Positions 27,733-36,966 are shown, counted from the first letter of the stretch. The stretch: DNA of 56,618 nt from an uncultured Bacteroidales bacterium (GCA_949297365.1 CASFSL010000019.1:1-56618); one strand, 5' to 3'. Notes: a model not told the origin generated them from the sequence alone. A program made the numbers and translations.

Positions 27733-28074
27733 TTATCTTTTAGTATCAAAGTATTCTTTCATTATACGCTTCGCCTTTTTAATCTCGGAAGACGGTGTCT
27801 TCTGCGACTGTTTATGAAATCCATGAAACAGTATCACAAAACAGCCTTCGTCAAAACAGCAGAAAATACGGTATATATTTCCTGCATACCTGACTCTTAT
27901 CTCGTACAGACCTGGGACATTGATGATTTTCCTTAGATACACCGCAGGGATGATTTCCGAGTACTTCACCAACTCTATCACCTGATCTATTTTTTCCCTC
28001 ACAGCATCTGTCTGCGCCACATAAAACTCTTTGTAATAAGACCTGAACACTTTTACTCTCCTTACAACTTCCAT
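27733..28074 (-). CDS. RelE/HigB-type toxin
   Basis: This 113-residue protein fits the RelE/ParE superfamily in the HigB/Gp49 branch, which are ribosome-associated mRNA endonucleases. Features are YYKEFYVAQTDAVREKIDQV, the core strand GLYEIRVRYAGNIYRIFCCFD (interrupted here only for description), FVILFHGFHKQSQKTPSSEI, and the helical tail KKAKRIMKEYF. ATG 28074 was chosen because the upstream in-frame ATG at 28101 lies upstream of the predicted transcription start and because GGAG precedes it. The module is a two-gene operon with its own promoter, between pyrF and the fimbrial locus. Confidence 0.85.
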   Translation of the reverse strand: MEVVRRVKVFRSYYKEFYVAQTDAVREKIDQVIELVKYSEIIPAVYLRKIINVPGLYEIRVRYAGNIYRIFCCFDEGCFVILFHGFHKQSQKTPSSEIKKAKRIMKEYFDTKR

Positions 28075-28087
28075 CTTACTCCATTTT

Positions 28088-28119
28088 GCAAAGTTAATCA
28101 ATCAGTTTACAAAATCAAA
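28088..28119 (-). promoter_or_regulatory. Promoter of the toxin-antitoxin operon
   Basis: On the minus strand TTTG (28119-28116), 19 bases, then TAACTTTGC (28096-28088) match the Bacteroidota consensus. The leader to ATG 28074 is about 10 bases. Confidence 0.7.
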
Positions 28120-28240
28120 CTTTTTCGCAAAGCTACATAGAGTATCATTCCGAAAAACGGAAATCAAAAAACGTATGAGAAAATTTACGTTTTTATACTT
28201 CCGGCACGAGGGAAAGTGCCAGGACACGCAGAGAGGATAT

Positions 28241-28267
28241 AAAAAAGGGCGGCCGGAAGGGTCGCCC
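28241..28267 (-). terminator. Intrinsic terminator of the fimbrial operon
   Basis: GGGCGACC and GGCCGCCC pair (8 bases, one G-T) around a short loop and are followed on the minus strand by TTTTTTATA. It lies 60 bases past the stop codon of the last fimbrial gene. Confidence 0.85.
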
Positions 28268-28326
28268 TATGGTTAAGCAGTACGGGATGTGCCGGCAGCC
28301 GGCGAAGGCCGCACGTAGCCGCCCTA

Positions 28327-31300
28327 TCAGTTGGTGTCTTTGACACAGCGGACATAGCCTCGCTCTTTTCTACTGTCATTCTGAAGCATGAAGACCCCGG
28401 AACTGTAAATCCACATAAAGCCTTCACGTTGTTCATACTGACTACTCGTTTGATACGGCGGTATATCCTTCATTGAGAATGAAGTCTGGCACATATAATA
28501 CTCTGGCCGCAAATTTGACACCCTGTCCGTATATGGTGAACCCCAATCATAAGCCGTCCCCGATGCTTCATATTCCGGCCACTGTGAATCCTTATCCAGT
28601 CTTGTTGTCATAATCAGAAGTTCTCTTTGTGTTGGTATTCTATACCCACTCGGACATGGATTAAAATCCTGATACGATACCCAAGACCCTTGATTTGTCC
28701 AATCCCAAGAAATATGACTTGTTCCGATTAGCGTCCATAAACCATTCTCTACATCTATTATTTCCCCATTTGGGCCACCGATTCCATACACATCCGCCCC
28801 AACAACAAACTTACTATAAGGGCGGTTGTTGGCTCCTTTCTCGTGGTCCTTCGGAAGGGGAAGACCGTTGTCATAGGCGGTACGCAGGGATTTGGGGTTC
28901 ATGCGGGAGAGGTCCAAGGTATAGGTACCGTCACCATTAGGAGTCACTTCCACCAGATCTTCTGGTTCATCGTCAGGATTATCAAGAGATATACCCAGAT
29001 TACGTACACATCTGTACGCATAGTATTGTCCGTTTAGATCTTCGTTGACTGAAGAAGAATAGTTTCCTCGGGAAGCACCCTCCTCCGCCCACAGGACATT
29101 GGGATTGTTGCTCTGAGCGGGATCAGGACTGCTGGAGGTATAGTGCCAATATACATTGCCTGTCGGAGGCATGTCACCGTTTGCCGGATCGTATGGATAG
29201 AGACGGGAAGCCTCGTCAAGGGCCCACTCTCCGAGGAATATGTCCGTAAGCTGGTCTATGGCGGCCAGATACCAGCGGACCTCATCTGAGTCAACAATAT
29301 CGTCTCCATCCAGGTCGCGGTTACGGAGCAGGCAGGCATAGGCGGCAGTATTGTAGCTGGAATTCAAGCCGTAGCGGTCAGATGTGTTTATTACATCCGA
29401 CCATCTTTTCCCTTCCATCCACGTAAGACTGTTCGCACGCCCATTTCTATTGTAATTGGCATTTCCTGCCGCAGCACTGACATTTCCGACAAGCAGACGT
29501 CCGTTGTGTCCATTGTCCTCACCTTCCATCACGGACTCAAGACCCCATGCAGTCTGAAGTTGATCATTGGAAGCATCAAAGACGGTACGGATGGACTTCT
29601 GGACAAACGAATACACGGATGTCACCAAGGAGGAACTGCCGTCAGGGCTATAATAGTCACCGTGTGTCAGGTCCTCGTCCGGGACTACGATGTGCATCAT
29701 ACGGTCCTCACGGTCCACACAGTCATGCCACAGCTGAGGATTAGGTGTCTGGGGGTCTTGAACCGGATGATAATAATACAGATTCTCATCCACGAACGCC
29801 GTAATGCATATATGGCCGTCCGTCGTTCCGTCCGCAACCAAAGAACTCATGTTGCTGTCCTGAGCTTTGACCAGCTTGAGGTAGGCTATGAGCTGGTCTA
29901 TGTCCATCAACTCAGGCGCCTGGGAGAGATCTGCCGAGCTGGGAATCCATTCACGTTTATACACGGAATCTCCGGGATACTTGGCATACTGACCGTGCCT
30001 CATTCCGTACTTTTTGTTAATGGCAAACTTTATCCATCTGAAGTCCTCCACATCCTTATAGGTCCTGTCCCCTACAGTATGCACTCCTGTACTGAACGGA
30101 GTCTTTACGCTCCAAGTCATGTCTTCTGTGACATATGAAGGACGTATCTCCAGCAGGCAGCGGTCGTAGTGGGAATCCAGGTAATAGATCTGATTGTTGC
30201 TATACACTACATCTCCCTCATACCCCGGTCTATTTTCCTCCTTGTTGGTTACTTCTACGACAACGTCGTCTGCCCCAGTCACTTTGATGTTGTAGGTATA
30301 TTTACCGTTACGCTTCGTGTCGTAGTCATTGGCATCGCCTGATAGATAGCCCAGATGAATGATATAACGGGCATCTGTGTTGACCACCGTGCTACCCTCG
30401 GTATATGAGAGATAACCGGTGAGAAGAAGGTAGGTGGAATTGGGATCAGCATATTTGAAATCACCGTTGGTATACTCCTGACCGGGCTTAGGATTGCCCT
30501 CCACCTGCGTCTGATTGCTTTTCTCTCTCAATGCATAACCGGCAGCACCTGTCTCGGTTATCCGCTCCTTATAGTGCTTGCGGTTCTCAGGCATATAGAA
30601 TATGAAACTACCGCCGGTGTAATACTTAGTATTGTCCACCTCTACATCCGTCATCTTCTCAAAAGGCACCTCTGGACTGTTGAAGTACTCGGCATCAGAT
30701 TCGGAGTAGTCCCAGTGCCTGCCGGTGTTATCTTCCCACGGTCCTTTTTCGGTCTTGTCGTGGGCTTCGTCATAGGGCAGCAGATAGGTCTGGGCGGGAA
30801 CGTTGATTACCTGCCATGTCTTGGGCTCAAACGAAAAATTGGTCCACGAGGGATCACCTTTCTCGGATGTCACATTGACCACCACTTTGGCATCCACCCT
30901 GGTCAGCTCTATCGTGCAGGGCAATTGAGACTGACCTCCTTCAGCTCCGATAATATCTATAGACTTACTTCCTTTGTCCACAGCATAACCGGTCATCATG
31001 AAGAGAGCACTGCGCTCTACGGAGCGGTTGGGCATGCGCATGACGAATGACTCCAGTTCATCAAGGGTGGTTATCTTATCCATATCGTCCTTGGTCACAT
31101 CGAAAGCTGTTCCGGTTTCAGTCGCCGTGAGATTGGCGATACCCACTATGGTCGCACCCTGAACTGAGGGCACGGAAAATCTGACGGATCCGGTGGTAAG
31201 ATTACCGACCGTACCATTTCCCTCTTTATAATCCTCAATACCTGATCCTTCTTGAGTTCGGGAAAAGAAAGCCAGACGGGTATCATTATCGGCATTGACC

Positions 31301-31545
31301 GTCGTCCACACGCGGTTACCGCTGCCATCGAAGACAAATACATAGAGATTGTTCACCCGGTTCTCATACTCCGGCCCTTGCTCGGCCCTGGTCAGAGGTA
31401 TCTCCCGAGCCACCTCATAGCCGAGCACCACGTTGACGGGCACGCCTTCCTTGAAAGGAGTCGTGAGCCGTTCGTCAAAAGTACATCCGCCGAGAAGCAT
31501 CATACCGGCGGCCAGAACTGCTGTATATCGGATAATATTGCGCAT
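28327..31545 (-). CDS. DUF4906-type fimbrial tip/accessory lipoprotein
   Basis: This 1072-residue lipoprotein has a signal peptide with lipobox LLGGC (Cys21). The N-terminal part (about 30-450) resembles fimbrillin-type beta domains (VNNLYVFVFDGSGNRVW, the VNVTSEKGDPSWTNFSFE strand region). The C-terminal part (about 700-1072) has tryptophan- and cysteine-containing motifs like FNPCPSGYRIPTQREL and RKERGYVRCVKD, which resemble the C-type-lectin-like fold of DUF1566/FISUMP domains. Large proteins of this type end Bacteroidales fimbrial operons and are thought to be tip adhesins. It is the last of six genes, 12 bases after the FimB-like gene, and is followed by a terminator. Ligand is unknown. 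Confidence 0.8.
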   Translation of the reverse strand: MRNIIRYTAVLAAGMMLLGGCTFDERLTTPFKEGVPVNVVLGYEVAREIPLTRAEQGPEYENRVNNLYVFVFDGSGNRVWTTVNADNDTRLAFFSRTQEGSGIEDYKEGNGTVGNLTTGSVRFSVPSVQGATIVGIANLTATETGTAFDVTKDDMDKITTLDELESFVMRMPNRSVERSALFMMTGYAVDKGSKSIDIIGAEGGQSQLPCTIELTRVDAKVVVNVTSEKGDPSWTNFSFEPKTWQVINVPAQTYLLPYDEAHDKTEKGPWEDNTGRHWDYSESDAEYFNSPEVPFEKMTDVEVDNTKYYTGGSFIFYMPENRKHYKERITETGAAGYALREKSNQTQVEGNPKPGQEYTNGDFKYADPNSTYLLLTGYLSYTEGSTVVNTDARYIIHLGYLSGDANDYDTKRNGKYTYNIKVTGADDVVVEVTNKEENRPGYEGDVVYSNNQIYYLDSHYDRCLLEIRPSYVTEDMTWSVKTPFSTGVHTVGDRTYKDVEDFRWIKFAINKKYGMRHGQYAKYPGDSVYKREWIPSSADLSQAPELMDIDQLIAYLKLVKAQDSNMSSLVADGTTDGHICITAFVDENLYYYHPVQDPQTPNPQLWHDCVDREDRMMHIVVPDEDLTHGDYYSPDGSSSLVTSVYSFVQKSIRTVFDASNDQLQTAWGLESVMEGEDNGHNGRLLVGNVSAAAGNANYNRNGRANSLTWMEGKRWSDVINTSDRYGLNSSYNTAAYACLLRNRDLDGDDIVDSDEVRWYLAAIDQLTDIFLGEWALDEASRLYPYDPANGDMPPTGNVYWHYTSSSPDPAQSNNPNVLWAEEGASRGNYSSSVNEDLNGQYYAYRCVRNLGISLDNPDDEPEDLVEVTPNGDGTYTLDLSRMNPKSLRTAYDNGLPLPKDHEKGANNRPYSKFVVGADVYGIGGPNGEIIDVENGLWTLIGTSHISWDWTNQGSWVSYQDFNPCPSGYRIPTQRELLIMTTRLDKDSQWPEYEASGTAYDWGSPYTDRVSNLRPEYYMCQTSFSMKDIPPYQTSSQYEQREGFMWIYSSGVFMLQNDSRKERGYVRCVKDTN

Positions 31546-31557
31546 AACTTTAGTTTT

Positions 31558-32595
31558 CTAATTAAATGATGGAACATCAACTGTATAGTCGTCCCAAGGC
31601 TGGACGGTAAAACTCAGCGTAATGCCGACAGTGGTAGTTATCTGCGCCAGAAGATTGATCTGTGTATTACGCACGAAGTTAGTGATATTGGGAGCAAAGG
31701 TCACCTGACCGTAGGTGTTTTCCGCAGTTTTGATTCCTATGGAAAACGGACTCTTGCTGCCGGAGAATCTGGGTTGGGTCGGATAGAAATACAGGGACAG
31801 GGTATCGGTGCGACCGCCCGCCGGTATCGTCTCTATACTCGGCTGGTCGTATGTCTTTCCTATATACTTAGTATCACCGGGCACATCCAGATTATACTCG
31901 CGGAACATATAGTAACGGTCTGCGAAGAACTCTCCGAAAGACACTGACTCAAAGTTTACTTCAGACGTTGTCGTATTCTCTACGACTAAGGCCAGCTTGA
32001 CCACCGAGCGATAGAGCTCAATCTTGATATTCTGGTCTCCCGTTATGGTCGCATCGGTATATCCGGACATCGGCAGACCATGCTCTACTATCTGAGGGCC
32101 CGTGCAGGGAAAATACTGGTTGGACTCGTCCTTAAACAGAAGTTTACGGCGACTGGCGGCGTCCTGCGGACCGTTGACAAGAGCATCAAGTATGGTCTGA
32201 TCATCGTATGTCATACCTATACTTTCCTCATTGGCTATGGCATAGAAAGACATCTGACCTAACGGGAGGTCCGGTATCGTAGTCTCATAACCGGAAGCAT
32301 TTTCCAATCCTGTCACTTTCTGATTGTACAGAATCTCCCGCACCTCCTGATCAGGCGTACCGGAGACTACGATAATCCTGAGAGTCCTGATTCCCTCATA
32401 CTGAGACGCATCGACATAAGCCTTCGTCCATGGACTGTCCTCGACATCCAGAGAGCCGGGAAGTCCTATCCTCAAACTTACGGACCCCACCTGACCTTCT
32501 GATATCTGCTGCTTCTGACATGAGGCCAGTAAAACCGCAGATACACAGAAGATGATGCCCGACATGATATATACTGCTGTCTTTCTCATATGCAT
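31558..32595 (-). CDS. FimB/Mfa2-like fimbrial lipoprotein
   Basis: This 345-residue lipoprotein has signal peptide and lipobox LLASC (Cys26). A Mfa-like beta-sandwich pattern follows: VSLRIGLPGS, IRTLRIIVVSGTP, the central IKIELYRSVVKLALVVEN strand (helper to the clasp of the N-terminal domain), and a C-terminal domain ending FTVQPWDDYTVD. This pattern is shared by FimB/Mfa2-type anchors and minor fimbrillins. It starts 4 bases after the previous fimbrillin gene, indicating coupling. ATG 32595 and 32589 are both possible starts. The role as minor subunit or anchor is inferred from fold and position. Confidence 0.75.
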   Translation of the reverse strand: MHMRKTAVYIMSGIIFCVSAVLLASCQKQQISEGQVGSVSLRIGLPGSLDVEDSPWTKAYVDASQYEGIRTLRIIVVSGTPDQEVREILYNQKVTGLENASGYETTIPDLPLGQMSFYAIANEESIGMTYDDQTILDALVNGPQDAASRRKLLFKDESNQYFPCTGPQIVEHGLPMSGYTDATITGDQNIKIELYRSVVKLALVVENTTTSEVNFESVSFGEFFADRYYMFREYNLDVPGDTKYIGKTYDQPSIETIPAGGRTDTLSLYFYPTQPRFSGSKSPFSIGIKTAENTYGQVTFAPNITNFVRNTQINLLAQITTTVGITLSFTVQPWDDYTVDVPSFN

Positions 32596-32599
32596 ATAC

Positions 32600-33619
32600 T
32601 TAGAATATTACTGTAAAATCTCTTTTTTCCCATGGCACTGTTTCTACGGACAGCGTGACATCAGCACCGGCGAGGGTGAGGGTGTAGCGGTAGTGGCGGC
32701 CGGGCTGCCAGGCGGGGTCTGCCGGAAGGGTCAGTTCCTTGGTCTCTGGAGCGGCTCCACCTACCGAATAGGTCGCCGTTATTGTAATAGGGTCAAGACC
32801 GTTCGCGTCATCTCCGGGGGTCTGGGGAATCAGCAGCAGGTCGGAAAGGACAGGCACGGACGTACCGTCAGAGGGAAGCGGATTTTCAATTTCGCTCATA
32901 TCCGCTGAAAAACTGCCTGTCGGAACATTTGAAAGAGCACCTACATCGGTCAAAAGATGCCATTTGTCAGTTCCGCTTGTGGTTGTATTGTACTCACCGA
33001 GGACGCTCATATCCGCAAAAGTAAGGGAACTGAGAGTAACATTCTCACTGACAGCCTTAACAGCGATGCTGACGCGGGATAGCAGATGCTCGAACTTGAG
33101 GGAAACGGCTCTTGCATCAGGGGCGGCCGAGCTGTATGTGCGGTCTGCCTTGGCCAACATAAGATCCACATCCGCTTTTGTACCGTCGAAATAAGAAATA
33201 GACACGCCGTCCATCTCCGCCTGTCCCTCGCTCTTGGGAATGTAGAAGTCAACTCCTATCAGAGCTTGTCCTAAAGTATTGGGATCAGGATACATGGCCT
33301 CAAAATGCCAGATACCGTCAACCCACATCTGGACATTGTCATAGGCCCATACACTGCCACTGCGGTAGACATTGATACCGTTCATTGCCACTTCGGGAAG
33401 CGACAAAGCGTCATCGCTGCGATAGGCCCAGACTGCGAATCCGTCCATGTCTGCAGAGGACTCGACGGGAGCCTTAGTCTCCACATCGGTGGCAAAATCT
33501 ATATACTGCTCTGCCTGATCCGGTTTGTCTATGCTGATCTTAGCACACGATGATGCGAATGCCAGCAGGGACAGAGCGGCTGCGGCAGTCAGAACCGATA
33601 TTGAGTATGTATGTTTCAT
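32600..33619 (-). CDS. Fimbrillin family protein (minor or accessory subunit)
   Basis: This 339-residue lipoprotein has signal peptide with lipobox FASSC (Cys25). It shows the Mfa_like_1/fimbrillin pattern: YIDFATDVETKAPV (the common F-x-T...TKA start), MDGFAVWAYRSDD, SLKFEHLLSRVSIAVKA, VLSDLLLIPQTPGDD, and WQPGRHYRYTLTLAG near the C-terminus. These correspond to the N- and C-terminal beta domains joined by a protease-sensitive loop. Fimbrillins are exported as lipoproteins and matured by cleavage, then polymerise by strand exchange. It follows the other fimbrillin gene after 71 bases that contain a hairpin. Confidence 0.85.
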   Translation of the reverse strand: MKHTYSISVLTAAAALSLLAFASSCAKISIDKPDQAEQYIDFATDVETKAPVESSADMDGFAVWAYRSDDALSLPEVAMNGINVYRSGSVWAYDNVQMWVDGIWHFEAMYPDPNTLGQALIGVDFYIPKSEGQAEMDGVSISYFDGTKADVDLMLAKADRTYSSAAPDARAVSLKFEHLLSRVSIAVKAVSENVTLSSLTFADMSVLGEYNTTTSGTDKWHLLTDVGALSNVPTGSFSADMSEIENPLPSDGTSVPVLSDLLLIPQTPGDDANGLDPITITATYSVGGAAPETKELTLPADPAWQPGRHYRYTLTLAGADVTLSVETVPWEKRDFTVIF

Positions 33620-33644
33620 CGCGACTTAGGTTTTTTATTTAGGG

Positions 33645-33678
33645 ACCGGGAAGGGACATTCAACCCCGCCCGGCCGGT
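33645..33678 (-). other. GC-rich hairpin between the two fimbrillin genes
   Basis: On the minus strand ACCGG (33678-33674) and CCGGT (33649-33645) pair, with an inner GGG/CCC pairing. No U-tract follows. It lies between the first fimbrillin gene (33691-34689) and the second (32600-33619), where partial termination or RNA processing could set subunit ratios. The function is inferred from location. Confidence 0.35.
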
Positions 33679-33690
33679 TATTTATTATAA

Positions 33691-34689
33691 TTAAATTGTT
33701 CCGGTAGGAATATCCAAGTCAACATTGGTGTCATCCTCCCATGCGCCAACTTCATCAACTGTGAACACGATAGGTTTCAGGTCTAAGTTTGCGGCATCGA
33801 TGACAGCCTTGTAAACATAGGAATAACCAGGTTTCCAGTTTTGGTCAGTAGTTCCATCTATAGCAACACTGAAATTGAGTGTCTTAGGCTCACCAGCCGG
33901 AGCACCAGTAGCATCAATATCGTTGAATGTTACACTAAAATCAACTGTATAACCAGTGATAGCCTGAGGAATCATTACGCGAGTAACAGTAACAGCGGCA
34001 TCATTGGCGTTAATAGCGACTTCTTCATTGTATAAAACATCAGATTTTTCCCCGGAAACCGTCCATTGGTCAATAAGATACTGTCCCTCTGAAATATCTG
34101 TACCAGTAAAAGTTCCTGCTGTATTTGCTGATACCTTGATGTCTGTAATGGTAAGATTAACTCCGTTGAGATCAGCGGCCTTGGAGAACTGGAAAGCGAC
34201 TTTTGAAAGGATGTGCTTGAAAGCAAGATCTACTGTGGGAACTGTCTGTCCACCATCCCAGCCTTGGGTGGCCACTGCATAAACCAGATCATCGTTCTTT
34301 GCATCCTGAATGGTAAAGTCAAGAGAAAGATGCTTGTTGGCATCAGCAATCCATGATGCAGTTACACCTGTGTTTGTGTTGTTGTTGGAGTAAGCTGCGA
34401 AGTTGTATGTATGCACCGTCCAATAGCGCGTAGGATCATATGTCCAAGCACTACCAGCTTTAGTTACTTCTTCGTTTTCAAAGACATTAGTCCAGCCGTC
34501 ATCACCTTGAAAACCTCCGAAAACATAGAATTTAGTAAGAGCCTCCGTATTGTCGATAGACTTTACAGAATTGGTAACGAAGTTGGAGAAGTTGATGGCT
34601 CTGTTGTCAGAGACTTCTGTCACTTCGGTCTTGGCACAGCCGGCAAGTACCACTACACCGGTCAGCGCTGCTAAAAATGCTTTTTTCAT
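33691..34689 (-). CDS. Fimbrillin family protein, probable major subunit
   Basis: This 332-residue lipoprotein has lipobox VLAGC (Cys18). A fimbrillin pattern follows: RAINFSNFVTNSVKS, the ALTKFYVFGGFQGDDGWTNVF strand (21-residue region given here by its start and end), VDLAFKHILSKVAFQFSKA, VMIPQAITGY, and NWKPGYSYVYKAVIDAANL. An arginine just before AINF is where a trypsin-like protease could mature it. Its codon use is clearly more AT-rich than its neighbours, it has the simplest domain set, and it is first of the pilin-like genes, all of which suggest the major shaft subunit. It starts 49 bases after the DUF5119 gene. Confidence 0.87.
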   Translation of the reverse strand: MKKAFLAALTGVVVLAGCAKTEVTEVSDNRAINFSNFVTNSVKSIDNTEALTKFYVFGGFQGDDGWTNVFENEEVTKAGSAWTYDPTRYWTVHTYNFAAYSNNNTNTGVTASWIADANKHLSLDFTIQDAKNDDLVYAVATQGWDGGQTVPTVDLAFKHILSKVAFQFSKAADLNGVNLTITDIKVSANTAGTFTGTDISEGQYLIDQWTVSGEKSDVLYNEEVAINANDAAVTVTRVMIPQAITGYTVDFSVTFNDIDATGAPAGEPKTLNFSVAIDGTTDQNWKPGYSYVYKAVIDAANLDLKPIVFTVDEVGAWEDDTNVDLDIPTGTI

Positions 34690-34738
34690 AAAATTTTAAA
34701 TTTAAAGGGTTTATAAATGATTTATTGATATATTTCCG

Positions 34739-35767
34739 TTAAAATTCCAGTTCTACATCCTCGTAGGGGCCCCAGTCATCCACATCCACGTCAAAGCCGC
34801 CACCGCCTCCGAACTCATACTCGTCTATAGTCAGACCCGATACCGTGATGACTCCGCCGCGCGGCTGCTTCGCCATCTGGTCGGTGATATCGAATTCAAA
34901 GACCTTTATGCTTCCGTCAGGGAGCATCGTCTCAAGGTTGAGTCCGAAGGGACCTTCTATCTCCTCGGGAGTCTTGGACGGATAGTATATGTCCGGATAG
35001 TTGGGAACTCCGAAGGTACGGACGACAGCTGTCACCACTCCGCGCTCCTGATCTATGACTGCGTCCTCAAACAGGATTGTCGCTTTGTCCTCTCCGGTAC
35101 GTCCGTCCTGCAGATATACCGACTGAGCCATGCCGGCCAGTGCACCGCGGGCGAGCTTTACGTGCTCAACACCGCGCTCGAACTCGTATATGACAAGGTA
35201 GCTGTAGACAAGAGGCTTCATAGTTACCGCCAGGTCCACAGGACTGGCGTCCAGTGTTCCGGGAGCCTCATAATCCTCTATCCACGAACCGTACAGCATA
35301 TCCGGTGAACTTACTGTGCTCTCATCTCCGTGACGTTCTGTATAGGTGCTGCGGGTACGCGTACGGGTCGAAGCCGAGGCTTCTGCATGGGAGTTCAGGC
35401 CACTGAAGATGATGTACTCGGTGTCGTCATTGTAGAAAAGCATGGACTGCAGGCCCTGTCCCAACGGGAGAAGACCGCCGTCAGCTCCGATATGCCTCTC
35501 GGAATAAGTGCTGTCTTCCTTATATACAAGGACTGCTATACCAGTACCGGGTACCGGACGAAGACTGTCGTACACATATCCTGCCGGAGAATCCCAGTTC
35601 TGTTCCCAGGCCATACCATAGTCTCTCTCCCAAACCAGCTCCCAGTCTGCGACTACATTGGATTTCCAGTGATCGTGGTCGTAGCACAGTTCCTTGCGGC
35701 AACCGCTCAGCGACAACAAGAGCACTGCTGCAGACATAACCACGATTAATGCTTTAGAAGTTCTCAT
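34739..35767 (-). CDS. DUF5119 lipoprotein, probable fimbrial anchor
   Basis: This 342-residue lipoprotein has lipobox SLSGC (Cys23) and begins with the DUF5119 hallmark RKELCYDHDHW. The WELVWERDYGMAW segment and the VDLAVTMKPLVYSYLVIYEFERG core strand region follow, with a glycine/aspartate/acidic C-terminus (FDVDVDDWGPYEDVELEF). DUF5119 proteins belong to the FimB/Mfa2-like group that anchors type V fimbriae in the outer membrane. Its ATG overlaps the DUF3575 stop by four bases (ATGA), so the two are translationally coupled. The anchor role is by family. Confidence 0.82.
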   Translation of the reverse strand: MRTSKALIVVMSAAVLLLSLSGCRKELCYDHDHWKSNVVADWELVWERDYGMAWEQNWDSPAGYVYDSLRPVPGTGIAVLVYKEDSTYSERHIGADGGLLPLGQGLQSMLFYNDDTEYIIFSGLNSHAEASASTRTRTRSTYTERHGDESTVSSPDMLYGSWIEDYEAPGTLDASPVDLAVTMKPLVYSYLVIYEFERGVEHVKLARGALAGMAQSVYLQDGRTGEDKATILFEDAVIDQERGVVTAVVRTFGVPNYPDIYYPSKTPEEIEGPFGLNLETMLPDGSIKVFEFDITDQMAKQPRGGVITVSGLTIDEYEFGGGGGFDVDVDDWGPYEDVELEF

Positions 35768-36966
35768 CTGTCACCTCCTTTTCTCTTATTAGTATCCCAG
35801 AGACGCCATACGAAAGCGAACTTGACCTTGAGCGGGCCCAGCCAGTTGAGCACGGATGTCTGCTGGTATACATAATGGGTGCCGCCCATGAAATCCACAG
35901 GAAGATATTCCCTGTACTTGGTATATAGATACCCTACTCCCAGACCGGCCTCAAAGGACAGGCATTTTGATATAGGGAACATATAACCGTAACTCAGACC
36001 GACAAAGCCACCCTCTCCCTGATAGCCGCGGGCCCCTCTCTCCAGGTCATACCATGTACCTCCGGCGAAAACGCCAAGATAATGGCCGTGCCATGGTTCC
36101 TTGGTCTTGAACCACCAGCGGGCCTCGGGATAGATAGTGGATATCTGATAATACTTATGGGCAGGATCGTTGCTCCACCAGGCCACGGCACCGTGCGCCG
36201 CCACTGACCACTGCCCGTTGATGAGATACTCCACCTCGAGCGAAGGCATCAGCGCGATATCTGCCAGAAGATTGGTCTTCAGAGCCAGGCGGTAAAAAGG
36301 GGTATGGTCAACGGGTGAGACAGGGCGCTGCATCAGTCCTCTATCGTAGACCGTAGCCGCCACACATGCATCAAGACCATAGTCTATGTCAGCCCTCACA
36401 GGCACGACAGGGACCGGAAGCGCATACTCATAAGCCACCTGCACCCGTCTCTGCAGAGGAAAGATGTTGTCAAACATCCAGCGGTACACATTTCCGCCAC
36501 GGAGATCCATCAGATATTTCTTGCGCCAGCCAGGTCTGTCGGAATTGCGTATGATATCCAGCACCTCGTCAGAGCCGGGGAACGGACCATACTCCATCAC
36601 GGCCTGCTCAAGACCGTCCCAGTCCACGCCTATGCTGGCTGAATCGCTGAACACACCTATGTATTGCGCAAAACTTCCAGTCCTGCGTTTAGCCAGCCAT
36701 TCATTATAGGACCTGAGTCCATCCAGAGACGATCCACCTCTGATGGACATCCTGAAGCCAGGGGTATTTGCATAGCGGGCCATAATACCCTTGAGTGTGT
36801 CCAACACACCGGCATTGCCCATAAATGACGGATCTACCCTTGAATCAGATATATCAAAATACACAGACAGTGTATCCTGCCTCAAATCATCTCTGTCTTG
36901 GGCAGACATTACCGCACTGCTCAGAAATACGAGCAGCATACTGATTATAACATACCTTAACCTCAC
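35764..36966 (-). CDS. DUF3575 outer-membrane protein with OmpA-like N-terminus
   Basis: This 400-residue protein starts at GTG 36966, giving a signal peptide RLRYVIISMLLVFLSSAVMSAQ with a basic n-region (22 residues; the next ATG would lose the basic part). Residues 30-130 look like an OmpA C-terminal (peptidoglycan-binding) fold, with LSVYFDISDSRVDPSF and RSYNEWLAKRRTGSFAQYI. Residues 215-400 are a DUF3575 beta-barrel (LKTNLLADIALMPSLEVEYL, WRLWDTNKR at the end). DUF3575 genes commonly head Bacteroidales fimbrial operons. It is the first gene of the six-gene locus, with a -7 element at 37024-37032. The exact role is not established. Confidence 0.85.
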   Translation of the reverse strand: MRLRYVIISMLLVFLSSAVMSAQDRDDLRQDTLSVYFDISDSRVDPSFMGNAGVLDTLKGIMARYANTPGFRMSIRGGSSLDGLRSYNEWLAKRRTGSFAQYIGVFSDSASIGVDWDGLEQAVMEYGPFPGSDEVLDIIRNSDRPGWRKKYLMDLRGGNVYRWMFDNIFPLQRRVQVAYEYALPVPVVPVRADIDYGLDACVAATVYDRGLMQRPVSPVDHTPFYRLALKTNLLADIALMPSLEVEYLINGQWSVAAHGAVAWWSNDPAHKYYQISTIYPEARWWFKTKEPWHGHYLGVFAGGTWYDLERGARGYQGEGGFVGLSYGYMFPISKCLSFEAGLGVGYLYTKYREYLPVDFMGGTHYVYQQTSVLNWLGPLKVKFAFVWRLWDTNKRKGGDR

